From: a bacterium HR33
GTDB taxonomy: Bacteria > Gemmatimonadota > Gemmatimonadetes > Gemmatimonadales > GWC2-71-9
Direction: 5' to 3'
NCBI GenBank assembly: GCA_002923375.1
Contig: BEIJ01000001.1
Span: 62,001-126,000, forward strand
Length of the DNA: 64,000 nucleotides
Shown here: positions 17,484-26,211 of the stretch, one piece after another
Numbering within the stretch: position 1 is the stretch's first letter
Layout: the number at the start of each line of letters is the position of its first letter
Position numbers and translations under genes: made by a program
The notes under the pieces: generated by a model
What the model was told of the DNA's origin: nothing
Database searches by the model: none
Seen by the model: the letters and a program-made list of their open reading frames with translations, nothing else

Positions 17484-18263
17484 GTGCTTGCGCCTATAGC
17501 CGGTCTAGGTCTGGAAGTGACGCGCCGGGTGTCCGAGTTGGGCGCCCTGGCGCGTTTCGTTTGGGAAGCGTTGGCCTCTGCTCGATCGCTCACCCGTGCG
17601 GGGCGACGGGTGGCGTTCAGGGTCTTCGCCAACCAGCTCTGGTTCACCGCCCTGCAGGCGGTGCCGCTGATCATAGCTTTGTCGGGTATCTTGAGTTTTC
17701 TGGTCATCTCCCAAGCGGTGCGGGAGCTGGGCCGGCTAGGCGCCACGGAGCTGATCGGCACGCTGATGGTGGTCGCCATAGTTCGGGAGTTGGGCCCGCT
17801 GCTTACCGCGCTCAGCGTCGCGGGGCGGTCGGGTACGGCGATCGCGGCGGAGCTCGCCACCAATCGCGTGATGGGCGAGGTGGACGCCCTCGAGGGCATG
17901 GGGATCGACCCTCAACATTACCTGGTGCTGCCGCGACTGGGGGCCGCCATAGTATCCGTATCCAGCCTGATCGTGCTCTTTGACTTGGTGGCAATTTTCT
18001 CGGGATTGGTGGCTGCGGTGGCGAACGGGATGAGCACTGCGCGGTATTTCGACATCGTACTGCGATCGCTTTCCTTTGGGGACGCCGGCTTGAGCGCGCT
18101 GAAGGGTTTGGTTTTCGGAGCGATCATAGGTACAGTCCCTTGCTTTCACGGACTCAGGGTGAGGCGCGCGGCCACCGAGGTGCCTATAGCCTCCAGCCGG
18201 GCGGTGGTAGTGAGCATCCTGTTCATCTTTTTGGGCTCGGCGGCCTTTGTGGCGGTACGCTGA
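17484..18263 (+). CDS. mlaE: MCE/Mla lipid-transport permease MlaE
   Basis: Inner-membrane permease of an MCE-type phospholipid transport system. The 259-residue protein has the amphipathic N-terminal interface helix, about five membrane segments and the conserved core IVRELGPLLTALSVAGRSGTAIAAELATNRVMGEVDALEGMGIDP. This includes the coupling helix that docks on the ATPase. C-terminal VFGAIIGTVPCFHGLRV is also typical. The start is GTG at 17484. It is followed by the mlaF-like gene with a one-base overlap. Confidence 0.92.
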   Translation: MLAPIAGLGLEVTRRVSELGALARFVWEALASARSLTRAGRRVAFRVFANQLWFTALQAVPLIIALSGILSFLVISQAVRELGRLGATELIGTLMVVAIVRELGPLLTALSVAGRSGTAIAAELATNRVMGEVDALEGMGIDPQHYLVLPRLGAAIVSVSSLIVLFDLVAIFSGLVAAVANGMSTARYFDIVLRSLSFGDAGLSALKGLVFGAIIGTVPCFHGLRVRRAATEVPIASSRAVVVSILFIFLGSAAFVAVR

Positions 18264-18931
18264 TGGACGGCCATCCTTTGGTCTTCGAAGCTGTAACTCT
18301 AAACCACGGACTCACGCTCGACCTTCAGGTGCCGGCGCACTGCGCAGTCAGCATAGTGGGCGCGGAAGACAGCGGGGTGGGCTGTCTGGGGCGGTACGCC
18401 CTAGGCCTGGAACGGCCGGCCTCGGGCAAAGTACTGGTGCTAGGAGAGGAGATCGGTACCATGGCCCGGCGCCACGCGCTCGCCTTCCGCCGGAGGGTGG
18501 GCTACCTTCCCGCGGGTGACGGGTTGTTGCAGAATCTGTCGCTCTATGACAACATAGCTCTACCGCTTCGATTCGGCACCTCGCTCAGCGAGCGGGAAAT
18601 AGCGGGACGGATGCGGATCATGGTGACGATGGTCGGGATTGGTGGGGTAGCGCAGCATAGACCCGCGGCAGTCAACGAAGAGCAGCGACGCCGGGCGGCC
18701 CTGGCCCGGGCCCTCGCTCTGAATCCGTCGCTGGTCATTCTGGAGCAACCCTTCGACGGCCTGACGGTTGCAGCGGCAGCCGAGCTTTTGGAACTGGCGC
18801 GGGGCGGAGAAACAGCCGAGGGATCCATGCGGACGGTGTTCATAGTGGGGCAGCATCTTCCCGAGATCCTGCGTCGCCGAATCGAGTTCTGTTATCGGCT
18901 CGGCCGCAGTGGTTTAGAGCGGGAGAACTGA
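18263..18931 (+). CDS. MlaF-like ABC ATPase subunit with degenerate nucleotide-binding motifs
   Basis: Occupies the mlaF position and aligns over its length with ABC ATPases, but the catalytic motifs are gone. The Walker A position reads VGAEDSGVGCLG, with no lysine or following Ser/Thr. The Q-loop region YLPAGDGLLQN lacks the usual Gln. The signature reads AVNEEQRRRAALARAL in place of LSGGQ. Walker B reads LVILEQP in place of DEP, so both the magnesium Asp and the catalytic Glu are altered. The H-loop reads VGQHLPE. Flanking structural sequence (ERPASGKVLVLGEEI, NLSLYDNIALPLRF, RRAALARALALNPS) is preserved, so it is not a decayed reading frame. At 222 residues it is shorter than E. coli MlaF (~269). 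The ATG overlaps the mlaE stop by one base. Confidence 0.8.
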   Translation: MDGHPLVFEAVTLNHGLTLDLQVPAHCAVSIVGAEDSGVGCLGRYALGLERPASGKVLVLGEEIGTMARRHALAFRRRVGYLPAGDGLLQNLSLYDNIALPLRFGTSLSEREIAGRMRIMVTMVGIGGVAQHRPAAVNEEQRRRAALARALALNPSLVILEQPFDGLTVAAAAELLELARGGETAEGSMRTVFIVGQHLPEILRRRIEFCYRLGRSGLEREN

Positions 18932-18940
18932 GCGACTCGA

Positions 18941-19846
18941 ATGCGGGACTACAAAACGCGCGATCTTCTGACCGGGCTGTTCGTGATCGTCACCGCCGGC
19001 GTGGCTCTCGGTGCTTTGGTGATCACCAGCGGCCTGCTGGAAACACGACAAGAGCTTTACCTTCGCGCCAGCACCGCCCAGGACCTCACCACCGACACGC
19101 GGGTCCTGTTGCAGGGACTGGAAGTCGGCCGGGTGAGTCAGATCAGCGCGTCGCTGGATTCGTCGACCGGCGCCCTCACCTTCATAGCCAGATTATCCCT
19201 GATCGAGCGCTTCCCTGACGGAGCGCCCGTGGTGATACCGGTCGGAACCAAGGCAGTGATCGAGCAGACCAACCCCATCGCTCCGGCCGTAGTGCAGTTG
19301 ATTCCACCCCAGGGCGCGGGAGCTCGGGCGTTTCTTCAGCCCGGAGACACCATAGCCTCGGAGCGAAGAACCGGCGCGGTCGACGAGCTGGCTGCTCTAG
19401 CGAGCGAACTGGGAGACGAGCTCCGCAAGACGCTGGAGGAAGCGCGCACCACTATGGTACGAACTGCCAGGGCAACCGGTGAGGCCGAGCGGCTGTTGGC
19501 CGCAGCCACTCCCCGGCTAACGGACGCCCTCGAGAAGCTGACCGCCAATTTGGAGCGCACCGACGCAATCTTGGCGGAGGTGGGACCTAGAATCGGGCCC
19601 ATACAGGACAGTTTAATTGCGGTCCTGAGCGAGACCCGGCGGGTGCTCCAAACCGTCGAGCGGCTGGCCGCGGACGCCAACACCCTGGTGGCGGACAACG
19701 ATGTCACGATCCGCGATACCGTCAGACGCCTTCACCGCTCCGCAGTGCTGCTCGAGCACTTCGCCACCCAGGTTAGCCGCCGCCCGACACGTCTTCTGAC
19801 CGGCGTGCGCCCTCCGCCTCCGGACACCACGGAGGAGAGACCGTGA
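18941..19846 (+). CDS. mlaD: MCE-domain substrate-binding protein MlaD
   Basis: Periplasmic, membrane-anchored MCE protein, 301 residues. An N-terminal anchor (LLTGLFVIVTAGVALGALVI, residues ~9-28) precedes the MCE domain (~35-130). The domain includes TRVLLQGLEVGRVSQI, the family's G-x-x-V-G-x-V strand, and AVIEQTNPIAPAVVQLIP. A long alpha-helical stretch (~155-285) rich in Leu, Glu and Arg follows and likely forms a coiled-coil needle or barrel as in extended MCE proteins. The operon partners are mlaE and the degenerate mlaF; mlaB and mlaC homologues are not visible here. Confidence 0.9.
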   Translation: MRDYKTRDLLTGLFVIVTAGVALGALVITSGLLETRQELYLRASTAQDLTTDTRVLLQGLEVGRVSQISASLDSSTGALTFIARLSLIERFPDGAPVVIPVGTKAVIEQTNPIAPAVVQLIPPQGAGARAFLQPGDTIASERRTGAVDELAALASELGDELRKTLEEARTTMVRTARATGEAERLLAAATPRLTDALEKLTANLERTDAILAEVGPRIGPIQDSLIAVLSETRRVLQTVERLAADANTLVADNDVTIRDTVRRLHRSAVLLEHFATQVSRRPTRLLTGVRPPPPDTTEERP

Positions 19847-21789
19847 AGTTCACCCTGCTCCATCCGGCCAGCTTCGATCTCGAACCGATCGCCGCCGCGC
19901 TGCGATCGGAACCGATCACCGTGCGCGCCATAAGAGATAGCAGAGAACTGGTCGTTTCCGGCGGCGATCGCACCGTCTTCGTCTTGGACCCTCCCAGCCG
20001 CCCTAGCTTTCCGGAAGCTACCCTGCGTTCCTTCGTGGATTCCGGAGGCGCCATCGTGGCTCTGGGCGCCCCGGGAGAAACCGACGTTCCAGAGGAACTC
20101 TCGCCTGACCTGATCTCGGCCTACGTACCCCAGCCATACGGCACCCGGCACCTGCTTTTGGCCCTGCGCGCCGCGTACCGGCACACCGCGGCCCGCGCGG
20201 AAGCTATGCGGGCGCGCCAGGAGGCAGCCAGCCGCACTAAAGAGCTCGAGGAGCTCACCCGGATCGGCATGGCTCTGGCTACGGAGCGGGATTACAACAC
20301 CCTTTTAGACCTGATCTTGACCCAAGCACGCCAGATCACGGGATCGGACGCGGGGAGCCTGTACGTGGTCGAGACCCTGGAAGACGAAAGCAAGCGCCTC
20401 CGGTTCAAGCTGTCCCAAAATTACTCCCGACCCGAGATACCGCTGGTGGAGTTCACCATCCCGATCGACCACAGCAGCATCGCGGGATACGTAGCCGCCA
20501 CCGGAGAGCCACTGGTCATAGACGACGCCTACTTCATACCGCCCGATGTGGAATACAGCTTCAACCGTTCGGTGGACGAGAAGTACGGCTACCGGACGAA
20601 GTCGATCATGACGATACCGATGAAGGATCACAAGGACCAGGTTATCGGCGTACTGCAGCTGATCAACCGCAAGCGCGATTTCCACGCGCGGCTCGAGACC
20701 CCAGAAGACATCGAAGCGCAGGTCATTCCTTACACGAGAAGAAACGTGGAACTGGTCTCGGCTCTGGCGGGGCAGGCTGCGGTGTCGATCGAGAACAGCC
20801 AGCTGTACGAGAGCATCGAGCGGCTTTTCGAAGGTTTCGTCAGGGCTTCGGTGACCGCCATCGAGCAGCGAGATCCCACCACCTTCGGCCACTCCGGGCG
20901 GGTGGCCGCCATGACCGTGGGCCTGGCCGAAGTGGTGGATCGCACCTCTACCGGTCCTTATCGCGACGTGAAGTTTTCGCGAGAAGACATCCGGCAGATC
21001 CGCTACGCGGGACTACTGCACGATTTCGGAAAAGTAGGAGTGAGGGAGCAGGTTCTGGTAAAGGCCAAAAAGCTGTACCCGCCCGATCTCGCGCTGATCA
21101 AACAGCGGTACGCGTTCATCTATCGCACTATAGAGAAGGAGTTTCACCGGCAGCGGGCGGACTATCTGGAGCGGCACGGGGAGCGCGGTTACCGGGAGTT
21201 TCTGGAACAGCTGCGCAGGGAACAGGAAAAACAGCTGAAGGAACTGGACGACTTCATGCAGCTCGTCATCCAGTCGAACGAGCCCACGGTACTGCCGGAG
21301 GGCAGCTTCGAGGAGCTGCTGCGCTATGCGGAACGGTATTACCAGGATCTGGAAGGAAAAGACCAGCCCTACCTAACCGACGACGAGTTGCGGTTCCTCA
21401 CGATCCGCAAGGGGAGTCTGGACGAGAGCGAGCGGCTGGAAATCGAAAGCCATGTGACCCATACGTACCGCTTCCTGATGCAGATTCCTTGGACCAAGGA
21501 ACTGCGCAACATACCGGAGATAGCCTACGGCCATCACGAGAAGCTGGACGGGAGCGGCTACCCGAGAAAGGTGAAGGGCGATCAGATACCGGTGCAGACC
21601 AGGATGATGACCATATCGGACATCTTCGACGCCCTCACCGCTTCCGACCGGCCCTACAAGCGTGCCGTCCCGGTACCGCGCGCCTTGGACATCATGGCCG
21701 AAGAAGTGAAAGCCGGGATGCTCGACCCTCACCTTTTCGAGTTGTTCGTGGAGGCTAAAGTTTTCGAGCGGGCAGCCGAAGAGGCCTGA
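19843..21789 (+). CDS. GAF / HD-GYP domain phosphodiesterase with pseudo-receiver N-terminus
   Basis: A 648-residue signalling protein likely to degrade cyclic di-GMP. Residues ~1-115 look like a degenerate response-regulator domain (TVFVLDP, AIVALGAP). A coiled linker and a GAF domain (~150-320; GSDAGSLYVVE, YRTKSIMTIPMKD, VIGVLQLINRK) follow. The HD-GYP domain begins near 335 with RDPTTFGHSGRVAAMT, then LLHDFGKVGV (HD at ~393), and GHHEKLDGSGYP near 563. About 110 extra, charged residues lie between HD and GYP, much more than in standard HD-GYP domains. The start GTG overlaps the mlaD stop by four bases, linking it to the MCE operon. Its 3' end overlaps the convergent lnt by 35 bases. Confidence 0.9.
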   Translation: MKFTLLHPASFDLEPIAAALRSEPITVRAIRDSRELVVSGGDRTVFVLDPPSRPSFPEATLRSFVDSGGAIVALGAPGETDVPEELSPDLISAYVPQPYGTRHLLLALRAAYRHTAARAEAMRARQEAASRTKELEELTRIGMALATERDYNTLLDLILTQARQITGSDAGSLYVVETLEDESKRLRFKLSQNYSRPEIPLVEFTIPIDHSSIAGYVAATGEPLVIDDAYFIPPDVEYSFNRSVDEKYGYRTKSIMTIPMKDHKDQVIGVLQLINRKRDFHARLETPEDIEAQVIPYTRRNVELVSALAGQAAVSIENSQLYESIERLFEGFVRASVTAIEQRDPTTFGHSGRVAAMTVGLAEVVDRTSTGPYRDVKFSREDIRQIRYAGLLHDFGKVGVREQVLVKAKKLYPPDLALIKQRYAFIYRTIEKEFHRQRADYLERHGERGYREFLEQLRREQEKQLKELDDFMQLVIQSNEPTVLPEGSFEELLRYAERYYQDLEGKDQPYLTDDELRFLTIRKGSLDESERLEIESHVTHTYRFLMQIPWTKELRNIPEIAYGHHEKLDGSGYPRKVKGDQIPVQTRMMTISDIFDALTASDRPYKRAVPVPRALDIMAEEVKAGMLDPHLFELFVEAKVFERAAEEA

Positions 21790-23296
21790 GGGCGAAGAAT
21801 ATCAAAAGGGCTGTCCCGGCAAGGGATGCCCTACCCACCCAGTCCCCCAGGCGGGTGTAGAGCGGTACGGTATCGCTGGTCACCAGTTCTCCGGTTATCA
21901 GCGTCCGGTCTCCCAATCGCGTCCGGTGATGCTGGCGGCCCAAGGGATCGACGAACTCCGAAATTCCGGTGTTCGCCGCTCGAACTATACCGACCCGATT
22001 CTCGATCGCCCGCATCACCAGATGGGCCGCGTGCTGGTACGGAGCGCTGGTCTTACCGAACCAGGCGTCATTGGTGATGTTCACCAGAAAATCCGCGCCC
22101 AGCATGCGGTAACGGCGAGAGAGGTTCTCGAAGGCCGATTCGTAACAAATCAAGATCCCGAACCGATCGGTGCTTAGTCGGTAAACCTCCCCCGGCTCCC
22201 CTGAGCTGGCTCCCCCGAACCAACGCAATCGCTCGAACCACTGCGGATCGACGAACGGTACCCGCTCCACGATGGGCACGAGATAGTTCTTATGATAGGG
22301 CGGCCAAAGCGCCGCGCCGGAAGAATCGAACACGAAGGCTGCATTGAAATACTCGTATCCCCGCCGGTAGCGGGGCGAGGGAACCACATCCAGGGCGCCC
22401 ACGACCAGACCCACCTGCTTCCTCCGGGCGTGCTCGGAGATACTTCTAACCCATTCCGGCCGCCACTCCAGCACCTGCGGTACGGCAGCCTCGGGCCAGA
22501 CCACCAGCTTCACTCCGGGGCCCGCCGCGCTGTCCGAAAGTGCGAGGAGACTGGCCACCACACTGTCGGGATCCCGCTCCCACTTCGCTTCTATGGCCGG
22601 CTGAATCGCAGCGAGCTTCCCCACGGTCCTGAGCTCGATCTGACCTGCGCGCAGCAGCCCATAACCCCAAGCCAGAGCGGCTCCCGCGACCACCGAACCC
22701 CCCAGGCGGAGCGCTTTCTTGCCCTCGCCGCGCGCCTTCCAAGCGAGGGCCAGCGCCGCGTTCGCCAGCACCAACAAAAAGGTCACCCCCCGAGCACCCA
22801 CCACGTCCGCTATCTGAACCAGAGCGGGAAAGCCGGTGAGCGAGGTCCCCAGCCCGAGCCAAGGGAACCGAATGTCACCTTGATGGCCGATCATCCATTC
22901 CACTGCGGTCCAAACAAACGGCAGCACCACCAGCAAGGACATTCCCGTGCGCCTTCGGATCCAGCCCGCGGCTCCAAACAGCAAAGCCCCCCACATCCCC
23001 AACACCAAAACGCTCGCCGCGTATCCTAAAGCGGAGAGGCTGGTAAAGTGCCACAGCGCTACCACCATCCAGTAGAGAACCAAGGCATTGCCCACCACGC
23101 CGAACCAGAAACCCTGTACCAGGTGACGCCTCAACGGCCTGGGATCGCTCTCTCCCGCCGCAAGCAACCACACCACCGGTACCAGGCAGATAAAGGAAGG
23201 GATCAACAAATGGAACGGCGGATAGGCCAAAACCAGGAGCAAGCCGCCGGAGCCGACCAGTAACCAATCTTTCCGCGGCAGCGCCAGAGCTCTCAC
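21755..23296 (-). CDS. lnt: Apolipoprotein N-acyltransferase Lnt
   Basis: Adds the third acyl chain to lipoproteins in the inner membrane. The 513-residue protein has several N-terminal membrane segments (residues ~10-190) and a periplasmic nitrilase-like domain with a complete E-K-C triad: Glu in LVVWPEAAVP, Lys in PPYHKNYLVP, Cys in GILICYESAF. A final membrane helix (ASLAGTALLIFFAL) closes it. GTG at 23296 is chosen because it forms a GTGA overlap with the preceding gene's stop; the longer open frame from 23422 lies inside that gene. Lnt is expected here given the many lipoproteins. Confidence 0.93.
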   Translation of the reverse strand: MRALALPRKDWLLVGSGGLLLVLAYPPFHLLIPSFICLVPVVWLLAAGESDPRPLRRHLVQGFWFGVVGNALVLYWMVVALWHFTSLSALGYAASVLVLGMWGALLFGAAGWIRRRTGMSLLVVLPFVWTAVEWMIGHQGDIRFPWLGLGTSLTGFPALVQIADVVGARGVTFLLVLANAALALAWKARGEGKKALRLGGSVVAGAALAWGYGLLRAGQIELRTVGKLAAIQPAIEAKWERDPDSVVASLLALSDSAAGPGVKLVVWPEAAVPQVLEWRPEWVRSISEHARRKQVGLVVGALDVVPSPRYRRGYEYFNAAFVFDSSGAALWPPYHKNYLVPIVERVPFVDPQWFERLRWFGGASSGEPGEVYRLSTDRFGILICYESAFENLSRRYRMLGADFLVNITNDAWFGKTSAPYQHAAHLVMRAIENRVGIVRAANTGISEFVDPLGRQHHRTRLGDRTLITGELVTSDTVPLYTRLGDWVGRASLAGTALLIFFALRPLRLPARKL

Positions 23297-24303
23297 AATG
23301 CTATGTCGCGGCCCTCTTGAGCGGACCGATAGAGCGCCTCCATAACGCGGTGCAACACCACCTGATCCAGGAGGTCGGACCGCTCCACCCTTCCCCGCAC
23401 CATCGCGGCAAAATGGGCCCACTCGGCACGATACGAGGTGGTGAACGCATCCTCTCTACTGGCAGCCCCGCTGGGAGTCACATTGGTGGGAACGCCGCGG
23501 ATCTCCCGGAAGATCCTCAACGGGTGGATCTTGGCCGACCCCAGCCGGCCGGTAATCTCGAACCAGAACCGCTCCTGCTCACCCACGTAGCGCCTGGAGA
23601 CGTCCGCTATTATGGAGAGGTCCCCCTCGCACACTATCAGAGCACAGCCCGCTTCCTCCACTTCGGAATCGCCGCCGTCCCGATCCAAATGCGCGCTCAC
23701 GCGCTTCGGCTTGGGACAACCGGTCAGCCACAAGGCCAAATCCACCAGAGAAAGCCCGAGATCCAGCAGCGCACCTCCCCCAGCCCGCTCCCTGCGCTGC
23801 CTCCAGGTGCTCCCCTCACCCGAAGGACGAAAGGCATACCAGCCGCAGCGAACCCCGGTTATCGCACCCAGCTCCCCGGTGCGAAGATAGGTTCTCAGCG
23901 CCTGCACATCGCTTCGAAACCGGTGGTTCATACCCACCATCACCACCCGGCCCGCCTTGTCACGCGCGGAAATAATCGATTCCACCCCGGCAGCCGACAA
24001 AGCCAGGGGGCGCTCGCAAAGAACATGTTTACCCGCAGAGAGCGCGGTTCTGACGTGAATTTCGTGGAGATGATTGGGTGTGCAAACCGCTACGACTTCC
24101 GGATCGGCGTCCTCCAGGAGGTCCTCTATGTCCTCGTACACCCGAGGGACCCCGAATCGAGCCGCCACCGCCCGTGCTTTCACTACGTCGTTGTCGCAAA
24201 TCCCCACGACCCGCACTTCCGGCATCCGAGACAGAACTGGAAGGTGCGCCACCTGCACTATCGCCCCGGCACCCACCAGGCCCACCGTGAGCTCGCCGTT
24301 CAT
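23293..24303 (-). CDS. Gfo/Idh/MocA-family oxidoreductase
   Basis: A 336-residue NAD(P)-dependent oxidoreductase. The N-terminal Rossmann loop is VGLVGAGAIVQVAHLPVL (GxGxxxxxH). The sugar-dehydrogenase motifs EVVAVCTPNHLHEIHVRTAL and GKHVLCERPLALSAAG follow; the usual EKP is ERP here, with the Lys replaced by Arg. The C-terminal domain has GGGALLDLGLSLVDLALWLTG. The substrate is probably a sugar or inositol derivative but is not identifiable. The ATG overlaps the preceding stop (ATGA) and the stop overlaps lnt. Confidence 0.85.
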   Translation of the reverse strand: MNGELTVGLVGAGAIVQVAHLPVLSRMPEVRVVGICDNDVVKARAVAARFGVPRVYEDIEDLLEDADPEVVAVCTPNHLHEIHVRTALSAGKHVLCERPLALSAAGVESIISARDKAGRVVMVGMNHRFRSDVQALRTYLRTGELGAITGVRCGWYAFRPSGEGSTWRQRRERAGGGALLDLGLSLVDLALWLTGCPKPKRVSAHLDRDGGDSEVEEAGCALIVCEGDLSIIADVSRRYVGEQERFWFEITGRLGSAKIHPLRIFREIRGVPTNVTPSGAASREDAFTTSYRAEWAHFAAMVRGRVERSDLLDQVVLHRVMEALYRSAQEGRDIAL

Positions 24304-24980
24304 CTACCGGGCACTCCCAATCGAAACATCAAACCTCCCCGCGCCGATGCCGTGCGCAGTTCGCTGGTGAGAACTCCCCTGAGATCCAACGTGACTTGAA
24401 GCCTCGGCAACACGTCCACCGCCGCCCCCAGCGAGAGGTTTATGCCCGCCTGGATCGTATCCAGAGCGTCCTCTACGAACGTCCCCTCAATGGCCCTCCC
24501 GTCCCCGTCCCGGATGTGCGCTCCCAGCCCAACACCCAAATACGTGGTAAGCCGGTCGGCGCGAAAAAGATATTGGAGATCCAGGTCGGCGGTGACCGTG
24601 GTCCAAGTGATCTCCCCCACGTCTATGGTGAAATCGCCGGTGGGGTCGTTCACCACGCCCCGCAGGCGGGTCTCGAACTTCTCGATTTCGTCCGGTTCAA
24701 AGGCGGCCCGGAAATACCCGGCGCCCAACAGCACCCGAACGTTGGGCGCGATGAAACCGTAATCCACCCGCACCGCGCCGGAAAGCTCGGTGACCAGACG
24801 ATCGGAACCCTGGGGCCCGATCTCCAAGCCGACGCCGGAAAGCCTGAGTCCCTCGTAGCTGAACTGCTCTAGGATCCCCTGTCCCCCAGCCGACTTCGGT
24901 GCCGAGACCAGACCTGCCAGCGCGACGGCGAGCGGCCAAAAAGCCCCAAGACAGCGTTTCCTCAAATTGCACTCGCGCAC
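24300..24980 (-). CDS. Outer-membrane beta-barrel-like protein, function unknown
   Basis: About 226 residues with an N-terminal signal peptide (RKRCLGAFWPLAVALAGLVSAPKSAGG). Alternating polar/hydrophobic strands suited to a small barrel follow: VRVLLGAGYFRAAFEP, TADLDLQYLF, LTTYLGVGLGAHIRD, LQVTLDLRGVL. It ends RGGLMFRLGVPGR, with Gly-Arg rather than a terminal aromatic residue. Start GTG at 24980 lies one base after the spoIID-like stop; this choice is favoured by the signal peptide and operon spacing but is not certain. No named family recognised. Confidence 0.65.
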   Translation of the reverse strand: MRECNLRKRCLGAFWPLAVALAGLVSAPKSAGGQGILEQFSYEGLRLSGVGLEIGPQGSDRLVTELSGAVRVDYGFIAPNVRVLLGAGYFRAAFEPDEIEKFETRLRGVVNDPTGDFTIDVGEITWTTVTADLDLQYLFRADRLTTYLGVGLGAHIRDGDGRAIEGTFVEDALDTIQAGINLSLGAAVDVLPRLQVTLDLRGVLTSELRTASARGGLMFRLGVPGR

Positions 24981-24981
24981 G

Positions 24982-26211
24982 TCAATACCAGCGCTCCAGT
25001 TTGGCCCCCGGATAGTAATGGGCCAGAATCTCCCGGTAACTCTGCCCTGCCCTGGCTCTACCCACAGCTCCCCACTGGCACATTCCCACGCCGTGCCCCG
25101 ATCCCGCACCGGCCGCTATCACCTTGACAACTCGATCTCCCGAACGCTGAACTTCGAACTGCACCGCCGAACTCAGCAAACCGGAACCGTCGGGCGAGAG
25201 CAGTACCGAGCGCAGGTCCGGCCCGAAAACCGGAATCTCCCCCCGCCCGACCGCGATGCGCAACTCGGTCACCCGCCCCGAAGGACCGGTGCGGACCACT
25301 CTCAAATCCCGAATCCGGTCCACTAACTCGCTCTCTATCCCCAGCACTTCGGGAACCGTGCGCCGCAATATACGTATCAGGTCGTCACCGTCCCACTCCA
25401 CGCGCCAGCGGAATCGGGGCGAAATGTCGCAATAGTATCCTGCACCCTTCCGGTCGGATACGGAGCGAAGATAGGGGTGATTCTCGATGGTTCGGAAAAC
25501 TTCCCGCGGCACGGCCGTGGCATAGCCGCAAGTAGAGTGGAACAGTGCCAGAATCGGCTCGCCTCCGTAGGTGAGCACCTCGCCGGCGGTCGCATGCACG
25601 GCGGCGGTTCCTTCCGGAGTTTCCGCCTCCACCCCTCCGTAAGCCTGATCGGCCACCGTGGCCCTGAGGTCGAAGCCCTGGGACGCCGATCTCCCCCGAT
25701 TGCGCAAAGCGTAGGTGCGCGACACTACGGCCTGAGCTCTAAGGGCCGCGGCTTCCCCAGAGGAGCGCGGGCCTAGTTCCCGGCTGACCACACCTAGGAG
25801 ATAGTCTTCCAGCCTAACTCGGTTGACCGCCGTCACACCGCCGCCGCCATTCCACACCTCCACCACTCCCCGATACGGCTTCCCCTCTACCGTCACGTAA
25901 CGACCGGGAGAGAGACTCACAAAAGTCAGCGACTCATACCGCCCCCCCGAGCCCCCATGGTTCAAAGCGATACCGCGCCCGTCCGGCGTCACCGTCACCG
26001 TCTGGCCGCGGGGAACGGTGAAGACCGGCGTTCCTTCGCTGACCGCGGCCACTCGGTCCTGCCCTCCGACGACCACCCGGGGGACGCCCACCACCAGGCC
26101 GACCCTGAGTTCGGGCTCCTCCGCCACCCTTCCGGGGGGCAGCGGTCTGGCGCAGGAACTGCCCAAAAGCAGCGCTAAGGCCGGCCACCCCAGTTCAGCC
26201 TTGTATCGCAT
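24982..26211 (-). CDS. SpoIID/LytB-domain lipoprotein
   Basis: A 409-residue exported protein with a lipobox-like LLGSSC near residues 15-20, so probably a lipoprotein. The SpoIID/LytB domain spans the middle and end: YRGVVEVWNGGGGVTAVNRVRLEDYLLGVVSREL, RAQAVVSRTYAL, FHSTCGYAT, and GSGHGVGMCQWGAVG. In Bacillus, SpoIID is a lytic transglycosylase acting on glycan strands. In diderm bacteria similar proteins probably act on the cell wall outside sporulation. The gene starts 17 bases inside the end of hemL. Confidence 0.88.
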   Translation of the reverse strand: MRYKAELGWPALALLLGSSCARPLPPGRVAEEPELRVGLVVGVPRVVVGGQDRVAAVSEGTPVFTVPRGQTVTVTPDGRGIALNHGGSGGRYESLTFVSLSPGRYVTVEGKPYRGVVEVWNGGGGVTAVNRVRLEDYLLGVVSRELGPRSSGEAAALRAQAVVSRTYALRNRGRSASQGFDLRATVADQAYGGVEAETPEGTAAVHATAGEVLTYGGEPILALFHSTCGYATAVPREVFRTIENHPYLRSVSDRKGAGYYCDISPRFRWRVEWDGDDLIRILRRTVPEVLGIESELVDRIRDLRVVRTGPSGRVTELRIAVGRGEIPVFGPDLRSVLLSPDGSGLLSSAVQFEVQRSGDRVVKVIAAGAGSGHGVGMCQWGAVGRARAGQSYREILAHYYPGAKLERWY

